DNA from: Dendrolimus kikuchii
Lineage: Eukaryota > Arthropoda > Insecta > Lepidoptera > Lasiocampidae
DNA length: 64,000 nt
NCBI GenBank assembly: GCA_019925095.2
Contig: CM034409.1
Span: 2,731,001 to 2,795,000, forward strand
Direction of reading: 5' to 3'
Below, piece after piece: positions 22,042-33,238 of the stretch. The position numbers and the translations under genes were made by a program. Within the stretch, counting starts at the first letter, position 1, and each line of letters starts with the position of its first letter. The notes beneath the pieces were generated by a model, which made no database searches, was not told the origin of the DNA, and saw only the letters and a list, made by a program, of their open reading frames with translations.

Positions 22042-22475
22042 GCAATTAAGGGTTCATTTTAGAAAAGAATAAAAAGATCCCATTTCTGAAATCTCTTGAG
22101 AAAACCTCAGCTGGTAACATTGTTAGCTGCCCCCGGGCCACCAGAGGCCACCCAAAGCTCAAGATGGTCATAGAACGCCACTGAATGGCCAAATAAGTTT
22201 CATATCTGCATCACACCGCAGATTGGCCAATAAGAGCCATTAAGAGACCACCATTATGCGTAGCAGGCTTCACCATCTCCGAATCCAATTATCGGCTGGT
22301 ATATCCCCGTCGAGTTGAAACCATAGCAAAGAGGTTTTACCTGGAATCCCCAAACACCTCGTCGCCTCTAATGACCATAGAGGAAGAAGACCACCAAGAA
22401 AGCGTTCCGGTCTTGATATTTGTTATAAATGCACTTGACATTTGGATAGTTCGCGAACAAGAGATAAAAACTACT
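22042..22475. other. No gene seen; unclassified mixed sequence
   Basis: GC-richer than its flanks (for example CCCCCGGGCCACCAGAGGCC), but stops occur in all frames. Confidence 0.4.
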
Positions 22476-22775
22476 ATCCATGCAGGAACGGAGAAATAAT
22501 AAAATTTCCTGCGTTGGGGCGGCCTGTCGTAAGAGGCGACAAAACAACCTACAGCCAGGTGGTAGGGCATTTGCGCGACTGGATGGCGACCACCCCTGGT
22601 CTAGAGTATGCCGCCATAACAACCTTGAATTGTGTTCCGGCATTAGTGTCCAGGTTCCAGTCTCCCTTAAGAGAGCAGCAGCGCATTTGTAGCACCTTTG
22701 ATGTTGCAGATGTCCATAGGCGATGGTAACCGCTTTCCATCAAGTGGGCCGTCTGCCTGTCTGCAATAAAAAAAT
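22476..22775 (+). repeat. P family, near-complete copy
   Basis: ATCCATGCAGGAACGG to CTGCCTGTCTGCAATAAAAA. It has the variant GCGTTGGGGCGGCC where most have GCGGCCGGGCGGCC, shared with the copy at 33.35 kb. Confidence 0.85.
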
Positions 22776-22787
22776 AAAATATTTGTT

Positions 22788-23078
22788 ACTTTTTAGTGTC
22801 TAGCTATGGGTAGGCCTACGAAAGGTGCCGCCTTAGAAAATATAGGTCCCAAGAAACGAGAACGGAAAATTTTCATAAAAAAATGTTCATAAACTGAAAA
22901 CTACTAGGCCAAACTATTTTAAATTTTTAGGGGACCAAATGGCAACTATTCCCCATCAAACTAAAGAAGAATCACGTAAATCGGATCATAAATCTCAGTG
23001 TAATCGGTGTACGTACATTAAAAAAATATATATACCAATCAAATTGAGAACCTCATCTTTTTTGAAGTCGGTTAAAAA
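22788..23078 (+). mobile_element. Q family element, body only, copy 3
   Basis: GTGTCTAGCTATGGGTAGGC to TTTTTTGAAGTCGGTTAAAA with a single body unit. The palindromic half is absent. Confidence 0.7.
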
Positions 23079-23544
23079 AGGAGTTCGCCATTCGTGTAGT
23101 ACCTCTCGCTCTAACTCTTTCAAGAGCCAAAAGAGCTAAACGAGTGATACAGTTCTTCTGAGCAAAAGAGCTCTCTCTTTTCAGTGAACCGTTTCGCACA
23201 ATCCTATTACAGTTTCGTAAATGTGGATGAATATAGGATACTTTTCGTCGCGAAAAGTATTATCTTAGTATCTTCGATGAGATACGTATCGAAAGCCTAC
23301 ACGAACAAAAGCCTGGAATGCAATACTCGACTAATACAATCAAGGTTTTATATCACCATCGTTCTCATGAATACCTCAGAATTAGGACGACTTACGCACG
23401 AATGATCAGCAGGTATTAACGCTGGGTTATCCCGATAATGGCGCTTGCGAAATTAATTGTTTAATAGGCATATTACTATTATAGCTCTGCCATTGGAACT
23501 TCGTTCGCGTTACCATGATGATGTTTAATAAATTGCATCGGTAC
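23079..23544. other. No gene seen; AAGAGCT-rich start
   Basis: Between 23105 and 23190 the motif AGAGCT/AGAGCC recurs in both orientations. The rest is unremarkable. Confidence 0.4.
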
Positions 23545-23911
23545 ATACATACATACATATATAACTTCACGCCAGTTCCCTTGCGGGGTAGGCACTATCA
23601 ACAGAGCGCGATTTACGCTTATTCTTACACACCTCACTTGCGTCTTTGACATTCATAACTCTTGTCATGCACGCAAGTCTATTCTTAAGGCTCCTGACAT
23701 CACCTTCTGCTAGTACACGATCAGTTTGATCATGGAAGGTGTGTCGCGGCCTTCCACGACTTCTGCATCCATCCACTTTTGCATTGTATATCTGTTTAGT
23801 CATTCTTTCATCATGCATTCTTTCCACATGCCCGAACCACCGGAGCATTACTTTCCTTATCTTCACCCCGACACTCTCTTTCAGACCAACACTCTTACTT
23901 CGGTATTATGA
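23545..23911 (-). mobile_element. R family copy
   Basis: It has a (CATA)n tail at the left and an open frame from about SVGVKIRKVMLRWFGHVERM to PARELA. It keeps the MHDERMTKQ stretch. The target duplication is not clear. Confidence 0.8.
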
Positions 23912-24189
23912 AGCTAATTTGTATAGTGTTTTATTTAAATCCGTCCAATAGTTTTAGCGTGATGCTCTAACAGACAGATGGATAAAAATAATTGTGTTTT
24001 ATTTTATTTGATGACAATAATTAATATTTGATTTGTTTGTTTCAGATACAATATCATCATTAAAACCATCGGAATACACAACCGTCTTGTTAATAAGGTA
24101 ATTACTGTCCTTATATCACTTAAGGAATTTATTTGTAAAAAACTCAATAAGATTGCTTATTGAGTTAGCTTAGCTATAGCTTAGCCATC

Positions 24190-24383
24190 TCTTAACTAAG
24201 AACCTCTTAAGTTCCTAATCAATGCTTATATTTTTTCACTTGGGCCGATTTTTTAAACACCAGATAAAAGATATTCAGATATCAGTTGCATGAATAATGC
24301 AGTTGAACGGTTTCAGTTTGAACTCACTCAGGTTATAATTTATTCGACCGATAACTATTATCTGATGATTGTAAAGTCGGCCC
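24190..24383. mobile_element. Decayed Harbinger-type MITE
   Basis: GGGCCGATTT (24242) and AAGTCGGCCC (ending 24383) are inverted ends. The segment before it (CATCTCTTAACTAAGAACC, CCTAATCAATGCTTATATT) matches the interior of the 42869-43097 MITE, so two related MITEs are probably merged. Confidence 0.5.
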
Positions 24384-24759
24384 TAATTGTATACACGTTA
24401 AATGGCTGATCTTAGTTTAAGTGGCGCACAGATAAATGTGAATGGTAACCATAGTTACAATCTCTAACCTAATCAGCGACGACCAAATTTAAATAAAAAC
24501 TACAATCGTATCTTTTTGCTTAAACTAAGTCTCGGCGTTGTTTAGTATTGACATTACACAGCCACCTCGTTCGTAAAAGGTATTTAAGCAATGTTTTATA
24601 AAACAGTTACTAAACAATTTCTTAAAATTTAAGAGATGTTTATAAGTAAAACTATTATTGTTATAATAAAAATCAACCGATACCGCGGGCTGCAACTAGT
24701 GCAAAGAATAACGGTGTATTCTGATATTAATAAACAAACCGTACTTCCTGCACATCAAA
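24384..24759. other. No gene seen; unclassified
   Basis: AT-rich with no coding frame. Confidence 0.35.
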
Positions 24760-24910
24760 CACGGCTAATCTCTAAGTTGCATTACAGAAGGTACGGTGTT
24801 CGAGTCCCGGCCCGGTCAATCAGCTTTCCCGGGATCCGTTAAGTGCGGGTTCAATTAACGTTAAATAACGCCTCTCATCTCAATCAATTCAGAGAAGTGT
24901 TTACGTGTGG
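24760..24910 (+). repeat. Possible tRNA-like SINE relic
   Basis: ACGGTGTTCGAGTCCCGG near 24790 resembles a B box with T-stem, but no convincing A box precedes it. Confidence 0.25.
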
Positions 24911-25195
24911 TACGAGTTACGAACGCACAGCGTTTAATAAGGTAATCGGGAATTAAGTCAACTTATATACTTTTTGTCGTCTGAACTTTGTACAAGAATA
25001 GCAAGTTATGACGTATAATTGAGTCATGTGCGTTAATTGTCTATTGCGTAGGTCATAATCATTTCACTTGAACGCGAAAATAAATGTGCGCAATAATTAA
25101 AAATAAATTATTTTAAACTATAAGAAATACAGACGGTTTAGAGTCTTTCAGCCATAGAAGAGACGTTGGCGCTCTAAGCGTGTTCTACCGTCTTT

Positions 25196-25560
25196 TAGCA
25201 GTTTCCGAAAATGGAATTTTTAGAATGTTTGTCTGTCTATCTGATAGAGCACCACATAAAAACTACTGAACGGATTTAAATAAAATTCAATATGCAGCTA
25301 GCTTATATCCCGGGCGTAACTTAGGAAATTTTTTATCTCGATAAATAACGTCGTTTTTGTGTAATAGATAAAAATAGCGAAAAAGATGGCGCTGCGATCA
25401 CATCTATTTTTGGAAACTACTGAAACGTATGTAAATGAAAATCGAAATAGCGCTGGCTTATAACCGGATTTAACACTTAGGATACATTTTATCCCGACAA
25501 ATTAAGCTGTTTCCTTAGAATAGCCGGATTATCAAAATAGATGGCGCTGCTATCGCGTTT
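25196..25560 (+). mobile_element. Helitron-like fragment
   Basis: AAAACTACTGAACGGATTT, TAGGAAATTTTTTATCTCG and AAAGATGGCGCTGCGATC are the internal blocks usual in lepidopteran Helitrons, here duplicated about 160 bp apart. Neither TC nor CTAG ends are visible. Confidence 0.5.
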
Positions 25561-26510
25561 TCAATTCACTAACAAATACGTACGTTGTCATAAACATGTC
25601 ATGCATTGCATTACTTCAAGTCAAGTTAACTTCGACTCGCCTCTGTTTTGTTGGCAGTTATGTAGACTATAATATATGGACTTTGTTGTAATTTCTTTGT
25701 TATCATTATATGTAAAAAACCGAACAGAGTTTTTGTGTAAGTAAAATAAAGCTAGTGCCTAGGATTTGACATGCGGCGCAGCCACGGAGCCAAGTCTAAA
25801 ATGAATGAATGAATATTTATTTGTAAAAATACAGATAATAGTTATACATAGGATGGTAACAAAGTCAAATGTTTTGACTGTATTTGACCTACACATGGTC
25901 ATACAAATATTTGAGTGCACGTCCATCTAAAAACAAAAAATCACAACAATTCTAATATCATAAATTTAAACCAATTAATTCGTTATATTAAAAAACAGAA
26001 ATAAAAGAATGTGAAAAGCCAAAAATATAAATAAAATGTAAAATAGTATTAAAATAACATCCCTTTGTTATATTCAAGGTAATCATTAACTGAGTATATC
26101 AACTAGTTAAATATAAAAAAGTAACACCGCTCATGACTTGCACCGCATCTTATCTCGTCCGTCCAGGAAGAAATTATGCGTGGAAACACGTCTGCTTTAG
26201 ATAAATCTGCGTAGAAATAGGTGTTGGTGAGAACGCATCGATGACTAGACCAATAAGAACTATTATTATAGTTCTAGGATCATTTCACGGTGTGTAAGAA
26301 TGCGAAGCAGTCGTAGCGAAGAATTCCACGGCTTGTCGTAATATGGGTGTAAACCTTGTCTTGAGAGCTTAAATGCTTCGGCATTTTCTTATAATAATAT
26401 GCTAATCTATATATTAATACGTGTTCGGTCCTTGCCTAGTATGAAGTAGGTAGAACATCGCTCCGTTAATTTTTGTGTCTGCCCTCTTTCTGTGTTAGGC
26501 GACGGCCAAT
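25561..26510. other. No gene seen; contains a LINE-tail-like (GAAT)n start
   Basis: ATGAATGAATGAATATTTAT at about 25802 looks like the tail end of a minus-strand LINE. No reading frame or other repeat is evident. Confidence 0.4.
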
Positions 26511-26884
26511 GCAGAGCAAGGTACGGGCAGCCATTTTAGACTCGTGTCAACGTTTGACTAGAACGACACTGCGCCGTGCGCTTAATACTTTTTCTAAAAC
26601 TAATTAATTTTTTTGTGATTACTGGCCGTGCCAAGAACATTTCCTATCCATAAATCTTTGTACAAAGGACGAAGTGTTAGCTCTAAAGGCGTGTGAATTC
26701 AGTGCCGTGTGCTGTTCCTGCGTGCAACCTGAACCGAGCCAGCAGAGGGCGGATCTCAAGGTTGGTGGAGCTTCTACTTTTCTAGTGCAAGGATCTAGGT
26801 CATATCTCTCCCATACAGTCCACAATTACCGAACCAGTTTATTATCAGAGGGCTATAGCGCCCCACAATACGTGAAGCAAACAC
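26511..26884. other. GC-richer unclassified block, possibly regulatory or LTR
   Basis: AGCAAGGTACGGGCAGCCAT starts a stretch with an open plus-strand frame (26674-26964) that runs on into a Helitron, so the frame is not believed. The block itself has no second copy here. Confidence 0.3.
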
Positions 26885-27440
26885 ACAGCAAAAGCTTTGT
26901 ACCCCTTTTTATGAAAATTGCGCGGACGGAGCAATATGAAATTTCGCACACTTATCTATACTAATATTATAAAGAGGTAAAGTTTGTGAGTTTGTGACGT
27001 TGTAGGGGGTAATCTCTGGATTTACTGAACCGATTTTAAAAATTGTTTTACTGTTCGAAAGCTACGTTAACAGGGAGTGTCATAGGCTATATAACATGAC
27101 GCTATATACCACGGGAGCAGGACAGAGCGTGGGTCAAACCGCGCAGGGCCGCTAGTAGTTTATATAGAGAAGAAGCGACGAATGCTAATATTTTTTTTTA
27201 AATTATGCATAAAAAATACATTAAAACAATAAAAAAAACATTACACACACTACCATGTATTTGACACACACACGCATATATACTCTTTTGTTTATTGTTA
27301 AAGTCAAATTAACAGCGTAGCCTTGGCGAAATATGTGATTATAGAAGTATATAGTCTTTGACAACAGAACCTTTATAATGGTCAAACTTGTCAGTTTAAA
27401 TTAATTATTATGGTCGAATTTCGACCACGGGCGACCATTA
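26885..27440 (+). mobile_element. M family Helitron interrupted by a Lep1-like Helitron
   Basis: AAATTGCGCGGACGGAGCAA to TTCGACCACGGGCGACC. It is split after ATTTCGCACACTTA and resumes TAGTTTATATAG. The CTAG terminus is lost. Confidence 0.75.
26955..27155 (+). mobile_element. Lep1-like Helitron, copy 2, nested
   Basis: TCTATACTAATATTATAAAG to GGGCCGCTAG. It sits between A and T of the host M element, with no target duplication and no loss of host bases compared with copies at 12.93 and 60.2 kb. Confidence 0.9.
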
Positions 27441-27644
27441 TTTATTTATTTTTTTATTTATTTATTTTAATAAGGCTTACAGACAAATACCAATATAAAT
27501 TAACAACATTAATAAAATTATTGCTAATTACAAGCCTTAGCATATAGAACTGCTCAGGTTAATTGATGAAGATGTGTATGTGTATGTGTGTATGTCTAAA
27601 ATTGAAAAGCGAGATGAAAAGATTGAAAAGAGAATTTGAATACA

Positions 27645-27961
27645 TATTAAGTTTTTTTTTATTGCCGGAGATCAGCAGACAGGCAAACGGCCCACTTGAT
27701 GGAAAGCGGTTACCATCGCCTATGGACATTTGCAACAGCAAAGTTGCTACAGATGCGCTGCTACTCTCTCAAGGGAAACTGGAACCTGGTCACTAATGCC
27801 GGAACAACTCAAGGTTATTATGGCGACATACTTTAGACCAGGGGTGGTAGCCATCCAGTCGGGCAAATGCCCTACCACCTGGCTGTGGGTTGTTAAGTCG
27901 CCTCTTACGACAGGCCGCCCGGCCACAGGAAATTGTATTCTTTCTCCGTTCCTGCACGGAT
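27645..27961 (-). repeat. P family, complete copy
   Basis: Poly(T) and ATTGCCGGAGATCAGCAGAC to TTCCTGCACGGAT. Confidence 0.85.
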
Positions 27962-28139
27962 TCCTAATGAATAGTATAATTTCTAGTGGTGGGTTTAGTT
28001 ACGAAGATATTAATGTCCAATTTTAGTGCTAGATCGTTAAATTGTGAGGCGCTGCGGTGAAAGAAAGAATTTTGCCTATAGTTGGTGGATGCAAAGGGTA
28101 CATACAGCATCTGTCTCTGCCTAGTCTAGTATTATATAA

Positions 28140-28715
28140 TTGTGTTTAATTAAGATTATTTTAAAAAGAAAAAATGCGTGTGTGTGTGTGTGCAGTTCAC
28201 ACGCAGTAAAAGTGAAACAAAGTGTGACAAGGGGTGGGAGGGATTCTAAATTTCGTGAGAATGACACCCATAATCAAACTGTGAGTAAAAAAAATTATAA
28301 CTCACTAGTGAGTTATAGATTTTTTTTAAATTTTATTGGTTGAGTTGCTTTGTTCTTAAAAAAGTTTTTATTAAAAAAAAAAGGTCGTGTTCTATAGAAC
28401 AAATAAATTAATGTTCCTATTGCTTGCTCATTTCATGCAACTTCTTATTTAAATAGATAGTTTTAACTCGTACGTGTTTAACAAACAAAACTTTCACTCA
28501 TATATAACTTTTTTTATCTACTAAACAAAATGAGCAATGTTACACATTAGTACCATAATGTACTATAAGCTCTAAAACACAACATTTGAAGTGTTAACGA
28601 AAAACTTCAAAACATTTCCAACTCAGTTTGTATGAGCATAGTGTTTAAATGGTTTATCTCTTTGGTGTCGCGCTTTCGTTTTATCGAGTTTCAAATCACA
28701 AGGCTTCTAAAGAAG
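28140..28715 (+). mobile_element. T family element with an F element inside
   Basis: (GT)n GCAGTTCACACGCAG to CATCGAGTTTCAAATCAC-type end. Compared with the simpler copy at 40632-40930, an F element (28255-28567) replaces a short stretch after ATTTCGTGA. Confidence 0.6.
28255..28567 (+). repeat. F family repeat
   Basis: GAATGACACCCATAATCAAA to TTAGTACCATAATGTACTAT. It includes the perfect palindrome ACTCACTAGTGAGT. Confidence 0.6.
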
Positions 28716-28729
28716 TGTCACTTCAAAAG

Positions 28730-29262
28730 GAATATTTCATTCTTGAAGATATAAATTCAAAGAATTTACTTATAATTCTTTATGTGAGTGTGGTCTGGGC
28801 GAAGGTTCCATAGAACATATCTTTTTCTATTGCCGTAAAATTTCTACTCCTCTTTATGATATTCTTCCTGCTAATTGCCCTCGTCTTGTTAAAAGTAGTG
28901 TTCTTTTAACTTTATCGCATAAATCATTTGTATATATTCTTTGTAAATTCTTGACTGTGAATAAAATTATCTTATAATAGATTGTATAGTATATATATAT
29001 ACATATATATATTAATTTTATTGTATATATATATTATACTTAGATTGGCTTAAAGTTAGTTATTATTTAGTTTTGTCCTTTGCTGTTATGGTTTGTTGTA
29101 AATATTTTGTTTATTGTAGTGTATTAGATTGGCAGAATTTTCTTTTTAATTTACCGGCCAAAATTCCTTTTTATGTCACCTGACTTTTCTATTTATTCGA
29201 CATTGGCAAAATCAATGCATAAATGGCATTGCAGCCATAACCTTAAAAAAAAAAAAATTACT
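28730..29262 (+). mobile_element. Jockey/CR1-like LINE 3' end
   Basis: The plus strand reads LCECGLGEGSIEHIFFYCRK with the CxC...H...C arrangement common at the end of Jockey/CR1-type ORF2 proteins, then a stop near 28975. An AT-rich 3' region ends GCAGCCATAACCTTAAAAAA. The same 3' end recurs near 39250. Confidence 0.65.
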
Positions 29263-29635
29263 TAAATAAATCTGTATTCTACAACTCTCAGCAATAATAT
29301 TACGAATGTTTCACGAAAAAATCTTCCTGATTCAGGTTTTGTACAGTCGTAGTATGAAAATGTTCGTCACTTTAAAATCGACTTCTGCTTGCACGAGTAC
29401 AATAAACAATACCGCCAACATTTTAATAAATGTTACGTTTTATTAGATTTATAAAATATAGAAACGTCAAAAAGAAAATTGCAACGTTGACAATGATAGA
29501 CAAAGTGGTTATAATCACTACGCTTATTGGTAATTAATTATCGCATTTTTTTTGTTTTGATTTCCTTCATTCCACAAAACCTTCCCACCCGTCCTATTCT
29601 CGCCCCATCAAACTGATTTAAAAAATTATACTAAA
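29263..29635. other. No gene seen; upstream flank of the candidate promoter
   Basis: AT-rich, single-copy within the window, without coding frame. Confidence 0.4.
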
Positions 29636-29737
29636 AACGCACGACAAGAGCCGCATCCCCCGTTCCGTCTCAGTACGTCGTTCGCACCACACGCAAAGCT
29701 CCGCCGTATATAAAAAACCGCTCTTAAAAATAAGACT
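29636..29737 (+). promoter_or_regulatory. Candidate TATA promoter
   Basis: A CpG-rich stretch (CCCGTTCCGTCTCAGTACG, CAAAGCTCCGCCG) ends in TATATAAAAAA at 29707-29717. Transcription would start near 29737-29747. No repeat copy of this segment is seen elsewhere in the window, which favours a gene promoter over a transposon. It could still be part of an LTR. Confidence 0.45.
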
Positions 29738-29837
29738 GTGCGCACGTCTCGCGAAATAAATACATAAATAAGTTGAAAGGACTCTTCGGACCTGTTGCTG
29801 ACTTTGAAGCAGAAGAGAACCAGAGCAGCTGCATCCG
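29738..29837 (+). other. Candidate non-coding first exon
   Basis: About 100 bp downstream of the TATA box there is no ATG, and the segment ends GCAGCTGCATCCG|GTGAGT, a strong 5' splice site at 29838. A leader exon spliced to the acceptor at 49076 would fit the gene on the same strand, giving a first intron of about 19.2 kb. The start point is a guess. Confidence 0.4.
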
Positions 29838-30039
29838 GTGAGTTCCTTCCACTCCAAATTGAACCTATACAGTCCACAAAAAACCCCAAAATCAAATGGT
29901 GATTTTATTTCCCACCACTTATCATAAATATTAAAACCAATAAGGTTTTACATCTCTAAACAATCTTTTTAGACGAGATAGAAAATCAAACAACTTTGAT
30001 CTAACTAATTTTAATCTTTATTCTCAAACAGTTAAATAT

Positions 30040-30373
30040 ATATTTTGTCCGTGCAGGAACGGAGAAAGAATACAATTTCCTGCGGCCCGGTGGCCTGTCG
30101 TAAGAGGCGACTAAACAACCCACAGCCAGGTGGTAGAGTATTTGCTCGACTGGACGGCGACCACCCCTGGTCTAGAGTATGCCGCCATAACAACCTTGTG
30201 TTGTGTTCCGGCATTAGTGACCAGGTTCCAGTCTCCTTTAAGAGAGCAGCAGCGCATTTGTAGCACCTTTGTTGTTGCAAATGTCCATAGGCGATGGTAA
30301 CCGCTTTCCATCTAGTGGGCCGTCTGCCTGTATGCTGAACTCCTGCAATAAAAAAATATAAAAAATATTTTGT
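30040..30373 (+). mobile_element. P family, complete copy with 9-bp target duplication
   Basis: ATATTTTGT at 30040-30048 and 30365-30373 brackets an element that starts CCGTGCAGGAACGG and ends CTGCAATAAAAAAATATAAAA. This defines the P ends and shows target-primed insertion. Confidence 0.85.
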
Positions 30374-30474
30374 TGTGGAATAGCCTGTTCTGTGGCTTAA
30401 TTTGAAAAGGTAACATTTGCTCGCGAAACGTTAAATGAATCAATTTGAAAACTGACGAACCTTTTCATACCATT

Positions 30475-30735
30475 ATCCGTGCAGGAACGGAGAAAGAATA
30501 CAATTTCCTGCGGCCGGGCGGCCTGTCGTAAGAGGCGACTTAACAACCCACAGCCAGGTGGTAGGGCATTTGCCCGACTGGATGGCTACCACCCCTGGTC
30601 TAAAGTAAGTCGCCATAACAACCTTGAATTGTGTTCCGGCATTAGTGACCAGGTTCCAGACTCCCTTAAGAGAGCAGCAGCGCATTTGTAGCACCTTTGG
30701 TGTTGCAAATGTCCATAGGCGATGGTAACCGCTTT
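30475..30735 (+). repeat. P family copy ending in an early poly(A)
   Basis: ATCCGTGCAGGAACGG to GGTAACCGCTTTTTAAAAAAA. The last roughly 45 bp before the usual tail are missing, so it either used an internal priming point or was deleted. Confidence 0.8.
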
Positions 30736-30831
30736 TTAAAAAAAAAGAAAAAATACCGCGACTGTACATAAAAAACAAATCATAAAAACTTATTTAATAT
30801 TTTCTTTGTTCCACGACTAGTACTTATAATC

Positions 30832-30940
30832 AAAACTACTATTTAACAGTTTTAAACGCGACATTTTATTTCATTGTTATTTGGACATTTTCAAATTGGC
30901 CGAAACGTCGTATAACAACGTAGTTTGAATTAAATATTGA
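30832..30940. mobile_element. I family MITE, strongly deleted
   Basis: AAAACTACTATTTAACAGTT and CCGAAACGTCGTATAACAAC are the two inverted ends brought together with almost no interior. Confidence 0.55.
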
Positions 30941-30977
30941 TTTTAATAATAATAAATAAATGTATATGAAATTAATA

Positions 30978-31376
30978 ACCGCGCAAGAACGGGGAAAGAA
31001 TACAACTTCCTACTGCCAGGCGGCCTGGCATACGAAGCGACAAAACAACCCACAGCCAGGTGGTAGGTCTGGTTGCTTACCACCCCTGGGGACCAATTTT
31101 GCAATTTTAATATCTTTTAAGCTCTACAACTTCCATATTTTTCGTAACTTTCCACTTTCCACCGGGGAGATCGATCACCACGAACTTTTCGGCCGTATTT
31201 AAGCCCGACTCGCACACGTCCAAATGTTTTAATTTGTCAACTTCAATACTAGGTCGGTCGAAGGTCGACAACGCGTTGGCGACACCCCTGGTGTTGCAAA
31301 CGTCTATAGGTGACGGTAACCACTTTCCATCAGGTGGCTCGTCTACCTGTTTGCCTATTTCAGGCAATAAAAAACT
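30978..31376 (+). repeat. P family variant with a foreign middle
   Basis: The head (CAAGAACGGGGAAAGAATAC) and tail (GTCTATAGGTGACGGTAACC, then CAGGCAATAAAAAA) are P-like. Between about 31093 and 31240 is an unrelated stretch that is open on the minus strand and is repeated at 31720-31832. Confidence 0.65.
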
Positions 31377-31383
31377 TAAACTA

Positions 31384-31485
31384 ATCAAGTTGAACTATTT
31401 AATATTGAAATTGTTTAACTTGAGTAAAGCTTAGGTTATTACTTAAATTTCATGTATATTAATATGATAATGTAAGGAAAGGTTA
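31384..31485. repeat. Recent duplicate of 55868-55970
   Basis: AAGTTGAACTATTTAATATT through GATAATGTAAGGAAAGGTTA matches the 55.9-kb copy with about two differences over roughly 100 bp. Confidence 0.8.
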
Positions 31486-31719
31486 TTTATGAATAAAATC
31501 TTATATTGATTATAAAATATATTTTATTCTTAGTTACAATTCTTGAATATGTACATTAGAATTTTGTGTATGTAATGTATGAATACCTGTGGGTTAGAGT
31601 GAGAGAGGACGAGCCTGCCTACTACTGCCGTATACGTGAGAGATGGAAGCCAGACAGACTGGCGCTGTAACGCGTTACGTAACGAAGCGGTTCAACACCC
31701 TAATAAGAAGTTATCACTT

Positions 31720-31832
31720 CAAAATAATCGTAACTTTCCACTTTCCACCGGGGAGATCGTCCACCACGTGCTTTCCGGTCGTATTGAAGCCCGACTCGCA
31801 CACGGCCACTTGTTTTAATTTCTCAATCCTGT
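31720..31832 (-). repeat. Second copy of a coding-like segment
   Basis: On the minus strand it reads KLKQVAVCESGFNTTGKHVV followed by DDLPGGKWKVT. The first copy (about 31131-31241, minus) reads KLKHLDVCESGLNTAEKFVV then IDLPGGKWKVT. I do not recognise the protein. It may be LINE sequence. Confidence 0.55.
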
Positions 31833-32082
31833 ATGCAATATAGGTCAGTGGAAACAAGTTACGAAAAGTGATGTTTCAAAAATGTTGTCCAAACATTTAG
31901 TCAAAACCGGTATGTTTTATTATTGTTGAACCGTTTTGGTCTTTTTGCAAAAATGATGATTATTCGATACCCGGGTCATGGTTTTTGACAGTGTAGGTAT
32001 TTGGTTATATAGTTGTTAACTCTGGCAAAAATTACGCTTATGACATTTAGCTTTTTAGCGGAAACTTGTACAGTTTTTAACC
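31833..32082. other. No gene seen
   Basis: Mixed sequence without coding frame or recognised repeat. Confidence 0.35.
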
Positions 32083-33238
32083 AACTTCCAAAAGGAGGAG
32101 GTTCTCAACTTGATTGGTATTTTTTTTTATGTATGTACACCGATTACTATGAGATTTATGATCCGATTTACGTGATTCTTTTTTAGTTCGATGCGCAATA
32201 GGTGCACTTTGGTCCCCTAAAAATTTAACATAGTTTGGCCTAGTAGTTTTCATTTTATAAACATTTTTCATGAAAAATTTTTCCCTCCCGTTCTGTATGT
32301 ACACCGATTACGCTGAGATTTATGATTCGATTTACGTGATTCTTTTTTATTTCGATGTACAATAGGTGCCATTTGGTCCCCTAAAATTTTAACATTATTT
32401 GGCCCAGTAGTTTTCATTTTATGAACATTTTTCATGAAAAAATTTTCCCTCCCGTTCCGTATGTACACCGATTACGCTGAGATTTATGATCCGATTTACG
32501 TGATTCTTTTTTAGTTCGATGCGCAATAGGTGCACTTTGGTCCCCTAAAAATTTAACATAGTTTGGCCTAGTAGTTTTCATTTTATGAACATTTTTTATG
32601 ATTTTTTTCCGTTTCGTTCCGTATGTACATTGATTACGCTGAGATTTATGATCCGATTTACGTGATTCTTCTTTAGTTTGATGCAGAATAGTTTCCATTT
32701 GGTCTCTTAAAAATTTAACATAGTTTGGCCCAGTAGTTTTCATTTTATGAACATTTTTTTGTGAAAATTTTTTCCGTTCCGTTCCGTCCTTAGGACCTAT
32801 ATTTTTTAGAGCGCGGCATCTTTCGTAGGCCTACCCATAGCTAGACACTAAAAAGTAACAAATAAAAAAAACAACTTCGTTTAAAAAAACCGACTTCAAA
32901 AACTAAAAAGTATAAAATATAATATTTTCTTAAGTTTTCGCGACTCGTATACATAATAAGACGTAGTTTTATTAAGTATAAAATAGCTTATTTCCAAAGC
33001 TATTTTTAATATATATTATCTAAAACATCTTGAAGCCGGTGCGAAGTAAAACATAAAAATTACTATATTTTGTAAAAATTGCTAAGCACCGACTTTTAGA
33101 TGTTTTAGATAATATATATTAAAAATAAGATAGTATATATTAAAAATAAGTTATTATAATTAAAAATAGCTTTAGAAATAAGTTATTTTTTATACTTTTT
33201 AGTTTTTGAAGTCGGTTTATTTAAACGAAGTTTTTTTT
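32083..33238 (-). mobile_element. Q family element, longest copy, four internal units
   Basis: Body units of about 164 bp start near 32139, 32303, 32467 and 32629. The palindromic half runs 32870-33238 with ACCGACTTCAAAAAC and its inverse at the ends. A 50-bp segment (near 32928-32972) was inserted into the left arm. Confidence 0.8.
32917..32975. mobile_element. Small insertion with direct repeats in Q copy
   Basis: AAGTATAAAAT flanks both sides of a short segment TAATATTTTCTTAAGTTTTC ... CGTAGTTTTATT. The same words precede and begin the I MITE at 16385-16430. Confidence 0.6.

Noticed and set aside
26674..26964. 96-codon plus-strand frame.
   Set aside because: Its last third is Helitron sequence, so the frame is a chance extension.
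29618..29895. Minus-strand frames of 79 and 89 codons.
   Set aside because: They overlap the candidate promoter and leader exon in the opposite sense and have no recognisable features.
30045..30280. Recurring 70-80-codon open frames on both strands of P copies (for example frames starting MQERRKNTISC).
   Set aside because: They are read from the same repeat in opposite directions, break in most copies and show no known domain. They are a side effect of GC-rich repeat sequence.
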